The notes below the pieces were generated by a model. It saw only the letters and a program-made list of their open reading frames with translations. It had not been told where the DNA came from and did not search any database. A stretch of 64,000 nucleotides of DNA from Streptomyces indicus (GTDB lineage Bacteria > Actinomycetota > Actinomycetes > Streptomycetales > Streptomycetaceae): positions 221,813 through 285,812 of the forward strand of contig NZ_FNFF01000003.1 in assembly GCF_900100315.1 (NCBI RefSeq), in the 5' to 3' direction. Numbering within the stretch: position 1 is the first letter of the stretch; each line of letters opens with the position of its first letter. Positions 1-6,926 of the stretch are shown here, piece after piece. Position numbers and translations under genes: made by a program.

Positions 1-3
1 CCC

Positions 4-78
4 GCGCGATTAGCTCAGCGGGAGAGCGCTTCCCTGACACGGAAGAGGTCACTGGTTCAATCCCAGTATCGCGCACCA
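4..78 (+). tRNA. tRNA-Val (anticodon GAC)
   Basis: The sequence folds as a full cloverleaf. The acceptor stem GCGCGAT (4-10) pairs with ATCGCGC (68-74), followed by discriminator A75 and an encoded CCA (76-78). The D arm carries TAGCTCAGCGGGAGAGC, and the T arm carries GGTTCAATCCC. The anticodon stem CTTCC/GGAAG closes a seven-base loop with GAC at 36-38, which reads GUC valine codons. A strong hairpin terminator follows directly. The first three bases of the window are probably leader sequence. Confidence 0.97.
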
Positions 79-80
79 GC

Positions 81-115
81 AAGAAGCCCCCGGCCGGAAT
101 GGCCGGGGGCTTCTT
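81..115 (+). terminator. Hairpin terminator after tRNA-Val
   Basis: A perfect 15-bp inverted repeat (81-95 with 101-115) encloses a 5-nt loop, GGAAT. It starts two bases after the tRNA CCA end and runs into TTCTTC. It can also terminate transcripts of the oppositely oriented zinc-ribbon gene, which ends at 124. Confidence 0.9.
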
Positions 116-123
116 CATGCTGT

Positions 124-414
124 TCAGGAAGAGAAGAGCATGCGGCCGAAGCTCTTGTTGCGGTGGTGACCGTGATGGCCGTGGTGGCCGCCGTGCTGCG
201 GGGCGCCCCAGGCCGGAGCGGCGGCCGGCGGCGGGTAGGCGCCCGGGGCGGGGGCGGGCGGGGGAACCTGCTGGGACCACTGGGACTCGAGCCGGGTCAG
301 CGCCTCGAGCTCGCCGTAGTCCAGGAATATCCCGCGGCAGCCGCTGCACTGCTCGATCTGAACGCCATTGCGGTTGTACGTGTGCATCGGTGCATGGCAC
401 TTGGGGCACTGCAT
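124..414 (-). CDS. Small zinc-ribbon (TFIIB-type) protein with His-rich tail
   Basis: A 96-residue soluble protein. Residues 1-42 form a zinc ribbon: CPKC at 3-6 and CSGC at 23-26 would hold one Zn2+, and the following RGIFLDYGELEAL matches the short zf-TFIIB family found in many bacteria. The middle is rich in Pro and Ala. The tail has a histidine/glycine cluster (HGGHHGHHGHH) that could bind metal, followed by the basic end FGRMLFSS. Family members have no settled function. Its 3' end abuts the terminator shared with tRNA-Val, so it is probably a single-gene transcript. The cysteine motif makes the family call firm; any role is open. Confidence 0.85.
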   Translation of the reverse strand: MQCPKCHAPMHTYNRNGVQIEQCSGCRGIFLDYGELEALTRLESQWSQQVPPPAPAPGAYPPPAAAPAWGAPQHGGHHGHHGHHRNKSFGRMLFSS

Positions 415-498
415 CGTGGGCTCAACTCCTCGCCGGTCGTGACGGGTTCACCGGATCATTGCCCGGCTTCGGTCCCCCGCAGACTACTTCGGGGATCT

Positions 499-1506
499 TC
501 AGCTCAACTCGGCGGGTAGTGCGGCAATACGGTCACAGGACTGCACCACCGCCTCCTCCACCTCGTCGAGCGCTCTGCCCTCGCGGACGGCCTTCGCGAC
601 GGCGAGGGCCGCGGTCTGCACGGTGAGTGCCTTGGCGGGGATGTCGAGGGCGGGCCAGGGGTCGCCGTCGGCGGGGACCGCCGGGCCGCCTCCCGCGCGA
701 TAGGCGCCGAGGAAGCGGGACCAGTCCTCGGGCGGCAGGAGTCCGGCCGCGTACCAGGCGGCGGGGCGGGCCAGGTCCCATGCGGGGTCTCCGGCGCCCA
801 GGTCGTCGATGTCGATCAGGAGCCAGCGGCCCTCGTGGTGGACGAGCTGGCCGAGGTGGAGGTCGCCGTGGCAGAGGGTGGCGGCGTGGGTGAGGGGGGC
901 TTCGGCGCGGGCCCAGGGCGGGAGCGTGGCCCAGGCGCGTTCGACCGCGTCCGCGGCCGGGTGGGCGCCCGCCGCGCGCATACGGGAGAGGGCGCGGGCC
1001 GCCTTGGCCGGGCCCCGCATCGGCGGCAGCGGAGTCGGCAGGGCCTCGGCGGGGGTGCGGTGGAGGCGGGCGAGGAGGTCGCCTGCCGCCTCCCACGGGG
1101 CGAGTTCGGGGTGCTCGGGGTCGACGGGGGTGCCGTGCGGCCAGTACGTGAGAGGGCGGCCGTGGAGCTCGGTGCGGGGTGCGGGGAGGGGCGGCAGCAG
1201 GATGCCCTCAAGGGCGGGGTGGGCGGCGACGGCCAGGCGGGCGGCCAGCTGGGGCCGGTCGGTGTCGCTCGCGTGCGCTTTGGCGACCAGGTCGCCGTGG
1301 CGGACGACGGTGCCGTCGTCGCGGTCGGCGAGGACGGGGGCCCCGCAGACACAGTCCCGTACCGGGGCGGCTGCGGGGGGTGCGGGGGCTGCCGCATCGT
1401 GGGCGGCATCGCGGGTCGTCCCGTCGTGGGCAGCATCGCGGGTCGCCCCGTCGTGGGCAGCATCGCGGGCCGCCGCCGCGAGCGCCCGGAGCAGGCCTGC
1501 GGTCAC
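499..1506 (-). CDS. Aminoglycoside phosphotransferase-family kinase
   Basis: This protein-kinase-like small-molecule phosphotransferase would have 335 residues. The catalytic loop reads CHGDLHLGQLVHH and the metal-binding segment LLIDIDDLGAGDPAWDL, the two hallmarks of the APH/choline-kinase fold. The substrate cannot be read from sequence; members include antibiotic kinases and sugar or homoserine kinases. The reading frame stays open upstream to 1917, but that part is a repeat array, so I place the start at GTG 1506 (VTAGLLRAL), just after a GGGGGAG ribosome binding site. The N-terminus then contains three near-identical copies of RDAAHDG-type units (residues about 13-35) of unclear meaning. 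It lies downstream of the zinc-ribbon gene in the same direction's distal end, separated by about 80 bp. Confidence 0.75.
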   Translation of the reverse strand: MTAGLLRALAAAARDAAHDGATRDAAHDGTTRDAAHDAAAPAPPAAAPVRDCVCGAPVLADRDDGTVVRHGDLVAKAHASDTDRPQLAARLAVAAHPALEGILLPPLPAPRTELHGRPLTYWPHGTPVDPEHPELAPWEAAGDLLARLHRTPAEALPTPLPPMRGPAKAARALSRMRAAGAHPAADAVERAWATLPPWARAEAPLTHAATLCHGDLHLGQLVHHEGRWLLIDIDDLGAGDPAWDLARPAAWYAAGLLPPEDWSRFLGAYRAGGGPAVPADGDPWPALDIPAKALTVQTAALAVAKAVREGRALDEVEEAVVQSCDRIAALPAELS

Positions 1507-1641
1507 GGCTCCCCCAAAGGTCGTACGTACGGCGGCAGCGTACGCGCACGGGCGGGCGGGCCGCGGGACAGGTCCCTGGGGTCGGCGGATTGCTGCACAG
1601 GTCGCGCAGGCAAGGGGGCCGCGGCACAAGCCCCGAGGCGA

Positions 1642-1926
1642 GCGGACCGCGGCGTGGAGGCTGGGTGGGAAGGACCGCGGCGCAGGTGCTGGCCGGGACG
1701 GACGGCGGCATGATTCCGGGTGGCCGACTGCGGCGTAAGCGCCGAGTGGGCGGACCCGAAGTAGGTGCCGGTAGGGCGGACGCGGCGCAGGTGGCGTGCG
1801 AGCGGACGGCGGCGCAGGTGTCGGGTAGGCGGACCGCGGCGCAAGTCTCCGGGGAGCACGCAACCCGCCTATGCCCCCGGACAGCACGCACCCCGCGCAT
1901 GCCCCCGGACAGCACACAGCCCGCGC
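1642..1926. repeat. Degenerate GC-rich repeat array in a 530-bp non-coding gap
   Basis: Between the phosphotransferase start and the next small gene there is no convincing gene. The stretch 1642-1860 holds about eight imperfect copies of a unit resembling GCGGACCGCGGCGCAGGTG at 25-33 nt spacing. It is followed at about 1870-1926 by two copies of a 28-nt unit around TGCCCCCGGACAGCAC. The long open frames here are a by-product of the repeats. Confidence 0.6.
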
Positions 1927-1946
1927 AGCTCCCCAGCTGCGCGGGC
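1919..1946 (-). terminator. Hairpin terminator after small membrane gene
   Basis: A perfect 12-bp inverted repeat, GCCCGCGCAGCT (1919-1930) and its complement (1935-1946), with a CCCC loop. It lies about 90 bp beyond the stop of the membrane protein gene at 2035. Confidence 0.65.
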
Positions 1947-2034
1947 CCTTTGTGCCGTCCGCCGCACCCCCGTCCCCACGGGGTTATGGCCGTGTGTCCC
2001 CGCCCGGACCGCTCTTCCGGGCCTGGGGCGCCGC

Positions 2035-2241
2035 TCAGCGCCCCAGCATCACGCCCACGGACGACGCCTGTGTGACCACTGCTTCCCAGCCGCCGAAGAC
2101 GACGACGAGCAGTGCTGCCAGGGGAAGCACCATGGCCGTGGCCACCAGCGGGTGGCGCCGGCCGGAACGGCTGCCGCTGAACGCGGCGTACGCCCTGCGT
2201 CCCTGCGTGCGGATCGCTGCCCGCGCTGCCGTGTCCGCCAT
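2035..2241 (-). CDS. Small single-span membrane protein
   Basis: A 68-residue protein. The N-terminal half is basic (AAIRTQGRRAYAAF, SGRRHP), followed by one hydrophobic helix at about residues 33-52 (LVATAMVLPLAALLVVVFGG) and a short tail. By the positive-inside rule the N-terminus should be cytoplasmic. The ATG is preceded by AGGAGAGGG at good spacing, which supports translation. I do not recognise a family. It appears to stand alone, between a terminator and a gene-free gap. Confidence 0.6.
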   Translation of the reverse strand: MADTAARAAIRTQGRRAYAAFSGSRSGRRHPLVATAMVLPLAALLVVVFGGWEAVVTQASSVGVMLGR

Positions 2242-2429
2242 GATCCCTCTCCTGTCGTGTCTGGCAGCGGCGGGTGTCTGACCTCGGGGGACGAGTGCTG
2301 CACCCGCCGCTTGACTTCAAATCTAGGGGCGCGCGCCGCCCCGGGCGTCATGCCCTCGTACCGATTACCGGGCCTCCTGCAGGAGGACACCCGCGCCCTG
2401 TTCGTACTCCCCTGGGTGGAGACGGGGTC

Positions 2430-2705
2430 CTAGGACTTGGGGTCTTCCCGGAGGGGTCGGTCCGGGGTGCGCTCTTCCTCGGAGGTGTGTTCGCGTGGCA
2501 CCGGCTGCTCGACCAGCGCCAGCACACGCGTGGCCATGAAGCGCGCCGTGCGCACCACGGAGCCGCTGCGCGTGACTTCGCTCACTTCGACCACTCCGCG
2601 GCGCACGGCTGTTTCCACCCGGCGGCCCGCGCGGCTGGCCACCACCTCGTACGTCCTCGTCGTGTCCCCGGCGTCCACGACTATCTCGACCCGATCGCCC
2701 TTCAT
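2430..2705 (-). CDS. Conserved hypothetical protein, 91 residues
   Basis: A small soluble protein beginning MKGDRVEIVVDAGDTTRTYE. Most of its length alternates charged and beta-branched residues (VVASRAGRRVETAVRRGVV, VSEVTRSGSVVRTARFMATR), suggesting a compact beta-rich domain. The tail is acidic and proline-containing. I chose ATG 2705 over the longer frame to 2801 because AAGGGGG lies about 10 nt before it and the upstream residues look non-coding. I have a general impression of similar short proteins in Streptomyces, but no function is known to me. It is transcribed away from the adjacent kinase gene. Confidence 0.65.
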   Translation of the reverse strand: MKGDRVEIVVDAGDTTRTYEVVASRAGRRVETAVRRGVVEVSEVTRSGSVVRTARFMATRVLALVEQPVPREHTSEEERTPDRPLREDPKS

Positions 2706-2908
2706 ACGCCCAATCCCCCTTCTGCGACGGCCCGTTGAGACGGCCGGGGACCCGAACGGCCCTGGCCCGCCCCTCTTCTGACCACCCTTCAAGTCTCCCA
2801 CCCGGCACTGACAATCGATCTGTCGCCGAAGGCGCGGCCTATGCGCGCGGAGGAGCGCGAAAACGTAAGCTGTGGCTCGTCATTCAAGAGCACAGCCAGG
2901 CAGCGGGG

Positions 2909-4300
2909 ATGGACATGGCGATGATGCGGCTCCGGCGCGAGGATCCGCGGGTCGTCGGCTCGTTCAGGCTTCACCGGAGGCTTGGCGCGGGCGGGATGGG
3001 CGTCGTCTATCTCGGCTCGGACCGGCGGGGGCAGCGGGTCGCGCTCAAGGTGATCCGGCCGGATCTGGCGGAGGATCAGGAGTTCCGTTCGCGGTTCGCC
3101 CGCGAGGTGTCGGCCGCGCGCCGGATCCGCGGCGGTTGTACGGCGCGTCTGGTCGCCGCCGATCTCGAGGCGGACCGGCCCTGGTTCGCCACGCAGTACG
3201 TGCCCGGGCCCTCGCTGCACGACAAGGTGGCCGACGAAGGACCGCTGACGGCCGCCGAGGTGGCCGCGGTGGGTTCGGCGCTGTCCGAGGGCCTGGTCGC
3301 CGTGCACGAGGCGGGGGTCGTGCACCGCGACCTCAAGCCCTCCAACATCCTTCTGTCGCCCAAGGGCCCCCGGATCATCGACTTCGGTATCGCCTGGGCG
3401 ACGGGGGCGTCGACGCTGACGCATGTCGGTACGGCGGTCGGTTCGCCCGGGTTCCTCGCGCCCGAGCAGGTGCGCGGGCAGGCCGTGACGGCGGCCACGG
3501 ACGTGTTCTCGCTCGGTGCGACGCTGGCGTACGCCGCGATGGGCGACTCGCCTTTCGGGCACGGCAGTTCCGAGGTGATGCTCTACCGCGTCGTGCACGA
3601 GGAGGCGCAGCTCCAGGGTGTGCCGGACGCGCTGTCCCCGCTGATCCGTGCCTGTCTCGCAAAGGATCCCGAGGAGCGGCCGAGCACGCTGCAGCTGTCG
3701 ATGCGGCTCAAGGAGATCGCCGCGCGCGAGGCGCAGTCGCCGACGGACAGCCGGCCGCCGGCGCCGCGGCGCGATGTCGACCGGCCGACGGCACGGGTGG
3801 ACGAGCGGACGCAGTCCGCCTCACATCCGCAGGGCCGTTCCACCACCGAGCGGCCGCGGCGCAGCGGACCCACTCCCCCGCCGTCCGGCGACGGGACCCG
3901 GCCGCCCGCGCGGCGGGCTCCGGCGCCGCGTGCGTCGCGTCCGGGCACGGGCAACAGGCCCGCGCCGCGCAGCGGTTCGGGCCGTCCCGCGCCGCGTACG
4001 ACGGGGACCGGGCGGCGCGTGCCGGCCAATCCCCGGCTGCTGCGGCAGCGGCTCTTCGTGTTCGTGGTCGTGACGCTGCTCGTCGCGCTCGGAATCGCGG
4101 CAGCCCAGGGGTGCCAGGGGCCGGCGCAGGGGCTGCGGCAGGTGACTGGGGTCGCGGAGCGGGTCGGGTCGGAGCGGGCCGCCGGGCCGGAGCAGGCCAT
4201 CGGTTCGCAGCAGGCCGTCGGGACGCAGAGCGGCGCCGACGAAACCGGGGCCGGACGGGACGGCACCGGGGAGTCTGCGTCGGTGCGCGACTCCGGCTGA
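2909..4300 (+). CDS. Eukaryotic-type Ser/Thr protein kinase, one TM segment
   Basis: A Hanks-type kinase of 463 residues. The glycine loop is LGAGGMGVVY (25-34), the ATP-anchoring lysine is in VALKVI (K47), the catalytic loop is HRDLKPSN (139-146) and the metal loop is DFG (158-160). The kinase domain ends near residue 275. A long Pro/Arg-rich linker (about 285-380) leads to a single TM helix (about 382-401) and a short Ala/Gly-rich outside tail with no PASTA or other sensor repeats. It probably phosphorylates cytoplasmic targets at the membrane; substrates are unknown. ATG 2909 is taken as start because the kinase fold begins soon after; ATG 2915 is possible. Upstream frame to 2735 lacks kinase similarity. 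Confidence 0.9.
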   Translation: MDMAMMRLRREDPRVVGSFRLHRRLGAGGMGVVYLGSDRRGQRVALKVIRPDLAEDQEFRSRFAREVSAARRIRGGCTARLVAADLEADRPWFATQYVPGPSLHDKVADEGPLTAAEVAAVGSALSEGLVAVHEAGVVHRDLKPSNILLSPKGPRIIDFGIAWATGASTLTHVGTAVGSPGFLAPEQVRGQAVTAATDVFSLGATLAYAAMGDSPFGHGSSEVMLYRVVHEEAQLQGVPDALSPLIRACLAKDPEERPSTLQLSMRLKEIAAREAQSPTDSRPPAPRRDVDRPTARVDERTQSASHPQGRSTTERPRRSGPTPPPSGDGTRPPARRAPAPRASRPGTGNRPAPRSGSGRPAPRTTGTGRRVPANPRLLRQRLFVFVVVTLLVALGIAAAQGCQGPAQGLRQVTGVAERVGSERAAGPEQAIGSQQAVGTQSGADETGAGRDGTGESASVRDSG

Positions 4301-4334
4301 CCGGGGTCGGCGGCCTCGTCCGCTGCCGCGTCGC

Positions 4335-4976
4335 CTACGACGGCGGATACGCGGACTGCTTGAGCAGGCGGGCCAGGTGGGCCGCGTTGGCGGCGAGGGT
4401 GGCGGTGGTGCCGGCTGTCGCCTCGGGGGGCTTGTCGAGGTCTTGGTAGTCCGTTCCCTGCATCGCCTCGCCCACCCAGTAGGTCACGGCATTGGCGGGC
4501 AGCGTGAAGCCGACGTCGTTGAGCCCCTGGTAGAGCTCGGCGGCCACGTGGTGGGCGCCGTCCTCGTTGCCGACCACGCAGACGCCCGCGACCTTGCCGT
4601 AGGTGAGCATCCGGCCTTCGTCGTCGGTGTGCGACAACTCCGCGTCCAGACGCTCCAGTACGCGCTGGGCGACGCTGGACGGGTGGCCCAGCCAGATCGG
4701 CGTGGACAGGAGCAGGATGTCGGCGTCGTACACGGCCTGCCGGATCCGGGGCCATGCGTCGCCCTCACCCATGTCGGCCTGCACGCCGGGCTTCACGTCG
4801 TGGTCCACCACGCGTATCGTCTCGCCGCTGACTTGGTGGTCGGCGAGTGCCTGCAAGGTCTGCTCGGCGATGAGCTGCGAACTCGACGGTTCGGGTGACG
4901 GGGTCAGGGTGCAGACGAGCGCGAGGGCGTGCAGCGGTCGGGGCTCGGCGGATTCGGGGGACTTCGGAGTGGCCAT
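4335..4976 (-). CDS. Flavodoxin / NADPH-dependent FMN reductase-like protein
   Basis: A 213-residue soluble protein with a flavodoxin-like pattern: beta1 HALALVCTLTPSPEPSSSQ has the spaced Ser/Thr-rich phosphate loop, ADILLLSTPIWLG is the typical FMN-contact segment (YDADILLLSTPIWLGHPSS), and VAGVCVVGNEDGAHH follows. These features fit the NAD(P)H-quinone/FMN reductase superfamily. The physiological electron acceptor is unknown. Two adjacent ATG codons follow GGAGG; the second (4976) has the better 5-nt spacing. It converges with the kinase gene, with only about 35 bp between stops. Confidence 0.8.
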   Translation of the reverse strand: MATPKSPESAEPRPLHALALVCTLTPSPEPSSSQLIAEQTLQALADHQVSGETIRVVDHDVKPGVQADMGEGDAWPRIRQAVYDADILLLSTPIWLGHPSSVAQRVLERLDAELSHTDDEGRMLTYGKVAGVCVVGNEDGAHHVAAELYQGLNDVGFTLPANAVTYWVGEAMQGTDYQDLDKPPEATAGTTATLAANAAHLARLLKQSAYPPS

Positions 4977-5046
4977 CATGGCCTCCGGGTGCCCTGAATC
5001 GCCTGGTCCATGGGGCGCATGGGGCACCTCTTGCGGTCGGCGAAAC

Positions 5047-5102
5047 GGTGGACCGATGGGCCGATGGGCCGGTGGATCGGTGGACCGGTGGATCGGTCGA
5101 TT
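5047..5102. repeat. Seven-copy 8-bp tandem repeat
   Basis: Seven consecutive octamers of the type GGTGGACC / GATGGGCC / GGTGGATC run without a gap, each differing by one to three bases. The array lies in the 135-bp space between two minus-strand genes, about 70 bp upstream of the flavodoxin-like start. Confidence 0.8.
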
Positions 5103-5110
5103 GGCGGGGA

Positions 5111-5302
5111 TCAGGAAGCGTCGTCGCCCTGGGCCTGCTCCTGCGCCTGGGGGTTCGGGGTGAGGGTGTCGGCCGCCTCTCCCCTGCGTTCCTCGTTCTC
5201 CTCGTCGGGGGTCACGCGGGCAGCGGCCTCCTCCGCCTCCTTCCGGATCTCCTCGGTCGGAGAGTCGGTGCGGTGCGGTGTGTTGCTGTGGCGCTTGGTC
5301 AC
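5111..5302 (-). CDS. Small acidic hydrophilic protein
   Basis: A 63-residue protein that is highly charged and lacks hydrophobic segments: a basic start (TKRHSNTPHR) is followed by a Glu-rich stretch (EEIRKEAEEAAAR, DEENEERRGEA) and a Gln/Asp tail. It is probably disordered or helical. The GTG start follows AAAGGGGACCTC, a good ribosome binding site, and a perfect 22-bp tandem duplication sits just upstream. I recognise no family. Expression is plausible given the binding site, but function is unknown. Confidence 0.55.
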   Translation of the reverse strand: MTKRHSNTPHRTDSPTEEIRKEAEEAAARVTPDEENEERRGEAADTLTPNPQAQEQAQGDDAS

Positions 5303-5311
5303 GAGGTCCCC

Positions 5312-5355
5312 TTTCGTCGGTACGGGGCCGGTATTTCGTCGGTACGGGGCCGGTA
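5312..5355. repeat. Perfect 22-bp tandem duplication
   Basis: Positions 5312-5333 and 5334-5355 are identical (TTTCGTCGGTACGGGGCCGG plus TA). The copy nearest the gene covers the ribosome binding side of the small acidic protein gene, so the duplication lies in its leader or promoter region. Confidence 0.9.
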
Positions 5356-6053
5356 CGAGGCGGCCGTGAGCGGTTCCGCCGTGCGGCGCGCGTCCTGAGC
5401 GGCTGGTGGCCGGGTGCCCGTGATCGGCGTACGGAAACGGCTGCTCACGGCCTCCCGGAGGGAGCGCCGGGACCGTAGCAGCTCACACGTGCACCCCTCT
5501 CCGGTACCGGCGAGCGCTCGTGTCCGGCCTGGCGGCGCCGTACGGGGACGGGCCGCGCCGGGCCGAACTCGTCGGCCCGGACGGCGTGTTCGCGCCCCGG
5601 GCAGCACCGGACACGAGCGCTCCGGAAGGCAGGGGCTCGCCACCGGGGAGGCCGCTGGGTGCGGGCCCTGCCGGACGTGCGCGGTGTGGCGCACCTCCGC
5701 CGTGGCCACCGCACGCCCGCGGCCGGGTGCCCGCTGCGGTACGGCCGAAACCGGGCCGGGCGGTCCGATGGGAACGGGCGGCGTCCGGTTCGCTGCGGGA
5801 CGTGCGGGGCTGCCTCGTGGACGGCAGGGAGGCGTCGGGAGGTTCGGCGGTGAGCCCGTGCGGGCGGGCGCGGGGGCGGGCAGGCCGGCGCGTCAGCGGC
5901 TGGCAACCGGACACGGCCAACGGACACGCGTACGAAGGCTGCCGATCACGCCCGGCACCGCAGGCAACCCCGACCGAAGCCTGCCGCCGTTCCCGCGAAG
6001 CGGAACGGTGACGGCCGCGTCGGACGCGCAGCCACGTAGTCGAGACCGCCCAC
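5356..6053. other. Gene-poor interval with a 16-bp inverted repeat
   Basis: About 700 bp without a convincing gene. The open frames on both strands read as Arg/Pro/Gly-rich and match no family. The one clear structure is a perfect 16-bp inverted repeat, GAGCGCTCGTGTCCGG at 5512-5527 and its complement at 5607-5622, 79 bp apart. No tRNA, promoter pair or integrase-type site was recognised. Confidence 0.55.
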
Positions 6054-6872
6054 TCAGCCCTGCGGACGCCCCGTCGTGACCGCGTAGAACGCCACCGCCG
6101 CCGCCGCGCCCACATTGAGCGAGTCCACGCCATGGGCCATCGGGATGCGGACCCATTCGTCGGCCGCGACCAGGGCCTGGGTCGACAGGCCGTCGCCTTC
6201 CGCGCCGAGCATCAGGGCCACGCGGTCCATGCGGTGCGGGGCCATGTCGTCGAGGGTGGCGGCCTTCTCGTCCGGGGTCAGGGCCAGGAGCTTGAAGCCC
6301 GCTTCCCGTACGGTCTCCAGGGACTTGGGCCAGGATTCGAGGCGCGCGTACGGGACCGAGAAGACCGCGCCCATCGAGACCTTCACCGAGCGGCGGTAGA
6401 GCGGGTCCGCGCAGTCCGGCGAGAGCAGCACCGCGTCCATGCCGAGGGCGGCCGCGGAGCGGAAGATCGCGCCGATGTTGGTGTGGTCGTTGACCGCCTC
6501 CATGACGACCACGCGGCGGGCCGTCGTGAGCAGCTCCTCGGGCGCGGGCAGGGGCTTGCGCTGCATGGAGGCGAGGGCGCCGCGGTGGACGTGGTAGCCC
6601 GTGACCCGTTCCGCGAGCTCGGGGCTCACCGCGTAGACGGGCGCCGGGAGTTCGTCGATGACATCGCGCATGACGTCGACCCACTTGGCCGAGAGCAGCA
6701 TCGAGCGCATCTCGTACCCCGCGTCCTTGGCGCGCCGGATCACCTTCTCGCCCTCGGCGATGAAGAGTCCTTCGGCGGGTTCGCGCTTGCGCCTCAGCTC
6801 TACGTCCGTGAGTCCGGTGTAGTCGCGCAGGCGCGGGTCGTCGGGGTCGTCGACAGTGATGAGATCGGCCAC
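6054..6872 (-). CDS. TrmH/SpoU-family RNA 2'-O-methyltransferase
   Basis: A 272-residue SPOUT methyltransferase that would transfer a methyl group from SAM to a ribose 2'-OH in rRNA or tRNA. The three family motifs are present: NIGAIFRSA (about residue 131), LGAEGDGL (about 220) and DSLNVGAAAAVAFY (about 250-263), which make the knotted SAM site. The N-terminal 100 residues (RREPAEGLFIAEGEKVI region) form the usual RNA-binding substrate domain. The exact nucleotide target cannot be told; thiostrepton-resistance-type enzymes share this fold, but nothing specific points there. It starts at ATG 6872 and lies 55 bp downstream of the cobA-like gene in the same direction. Confidence 0.9.
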   Translation of the reverse strand: MADLITVDDPDDPRLRDYTGLTDVELRRKREPAEGLFIAEGEKVIRRAKDAGYEMRSMLLSAKWVDVMRDVIDELPAPVYAVSPELAERVTGYHVHRGALASMQRKPLPAPEELLTTARRVVVMEAVNDHTNIGAIFRSAAALGMDAVLLSPDCADPLYRRSVKVSMGAVFSVPYARLESWPKSLETVREAGFKLLALTPDEKAATLDDMAPHRMDRVALMLGAEGDGLSTQALVAADEWVRIPMAHGVDSLNVGAAAAVAFYAVTTGRPQG

Positions 6873-6926
6873 AGGGTGATACTGCCTTGTCCTCGGGGCG
6901 GTGCCAACGGGCTGGGGAAAACTGCG

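Noticed and set aside
1507..1917. N-terminal extension of the phosphotransferase
   Set aside because: The extension reads through the repeat array with Cys/Arg/Pro-rich sequence, and a ribosome binding site precedes the internal GTG.
5414..6079. Candidate genes in the 5.4-6.1 kb interval
   Set aside because: Open frames on both strands overlap each other, are Arg/Pro/Gly-rich, lack binding sites and resemble no family.
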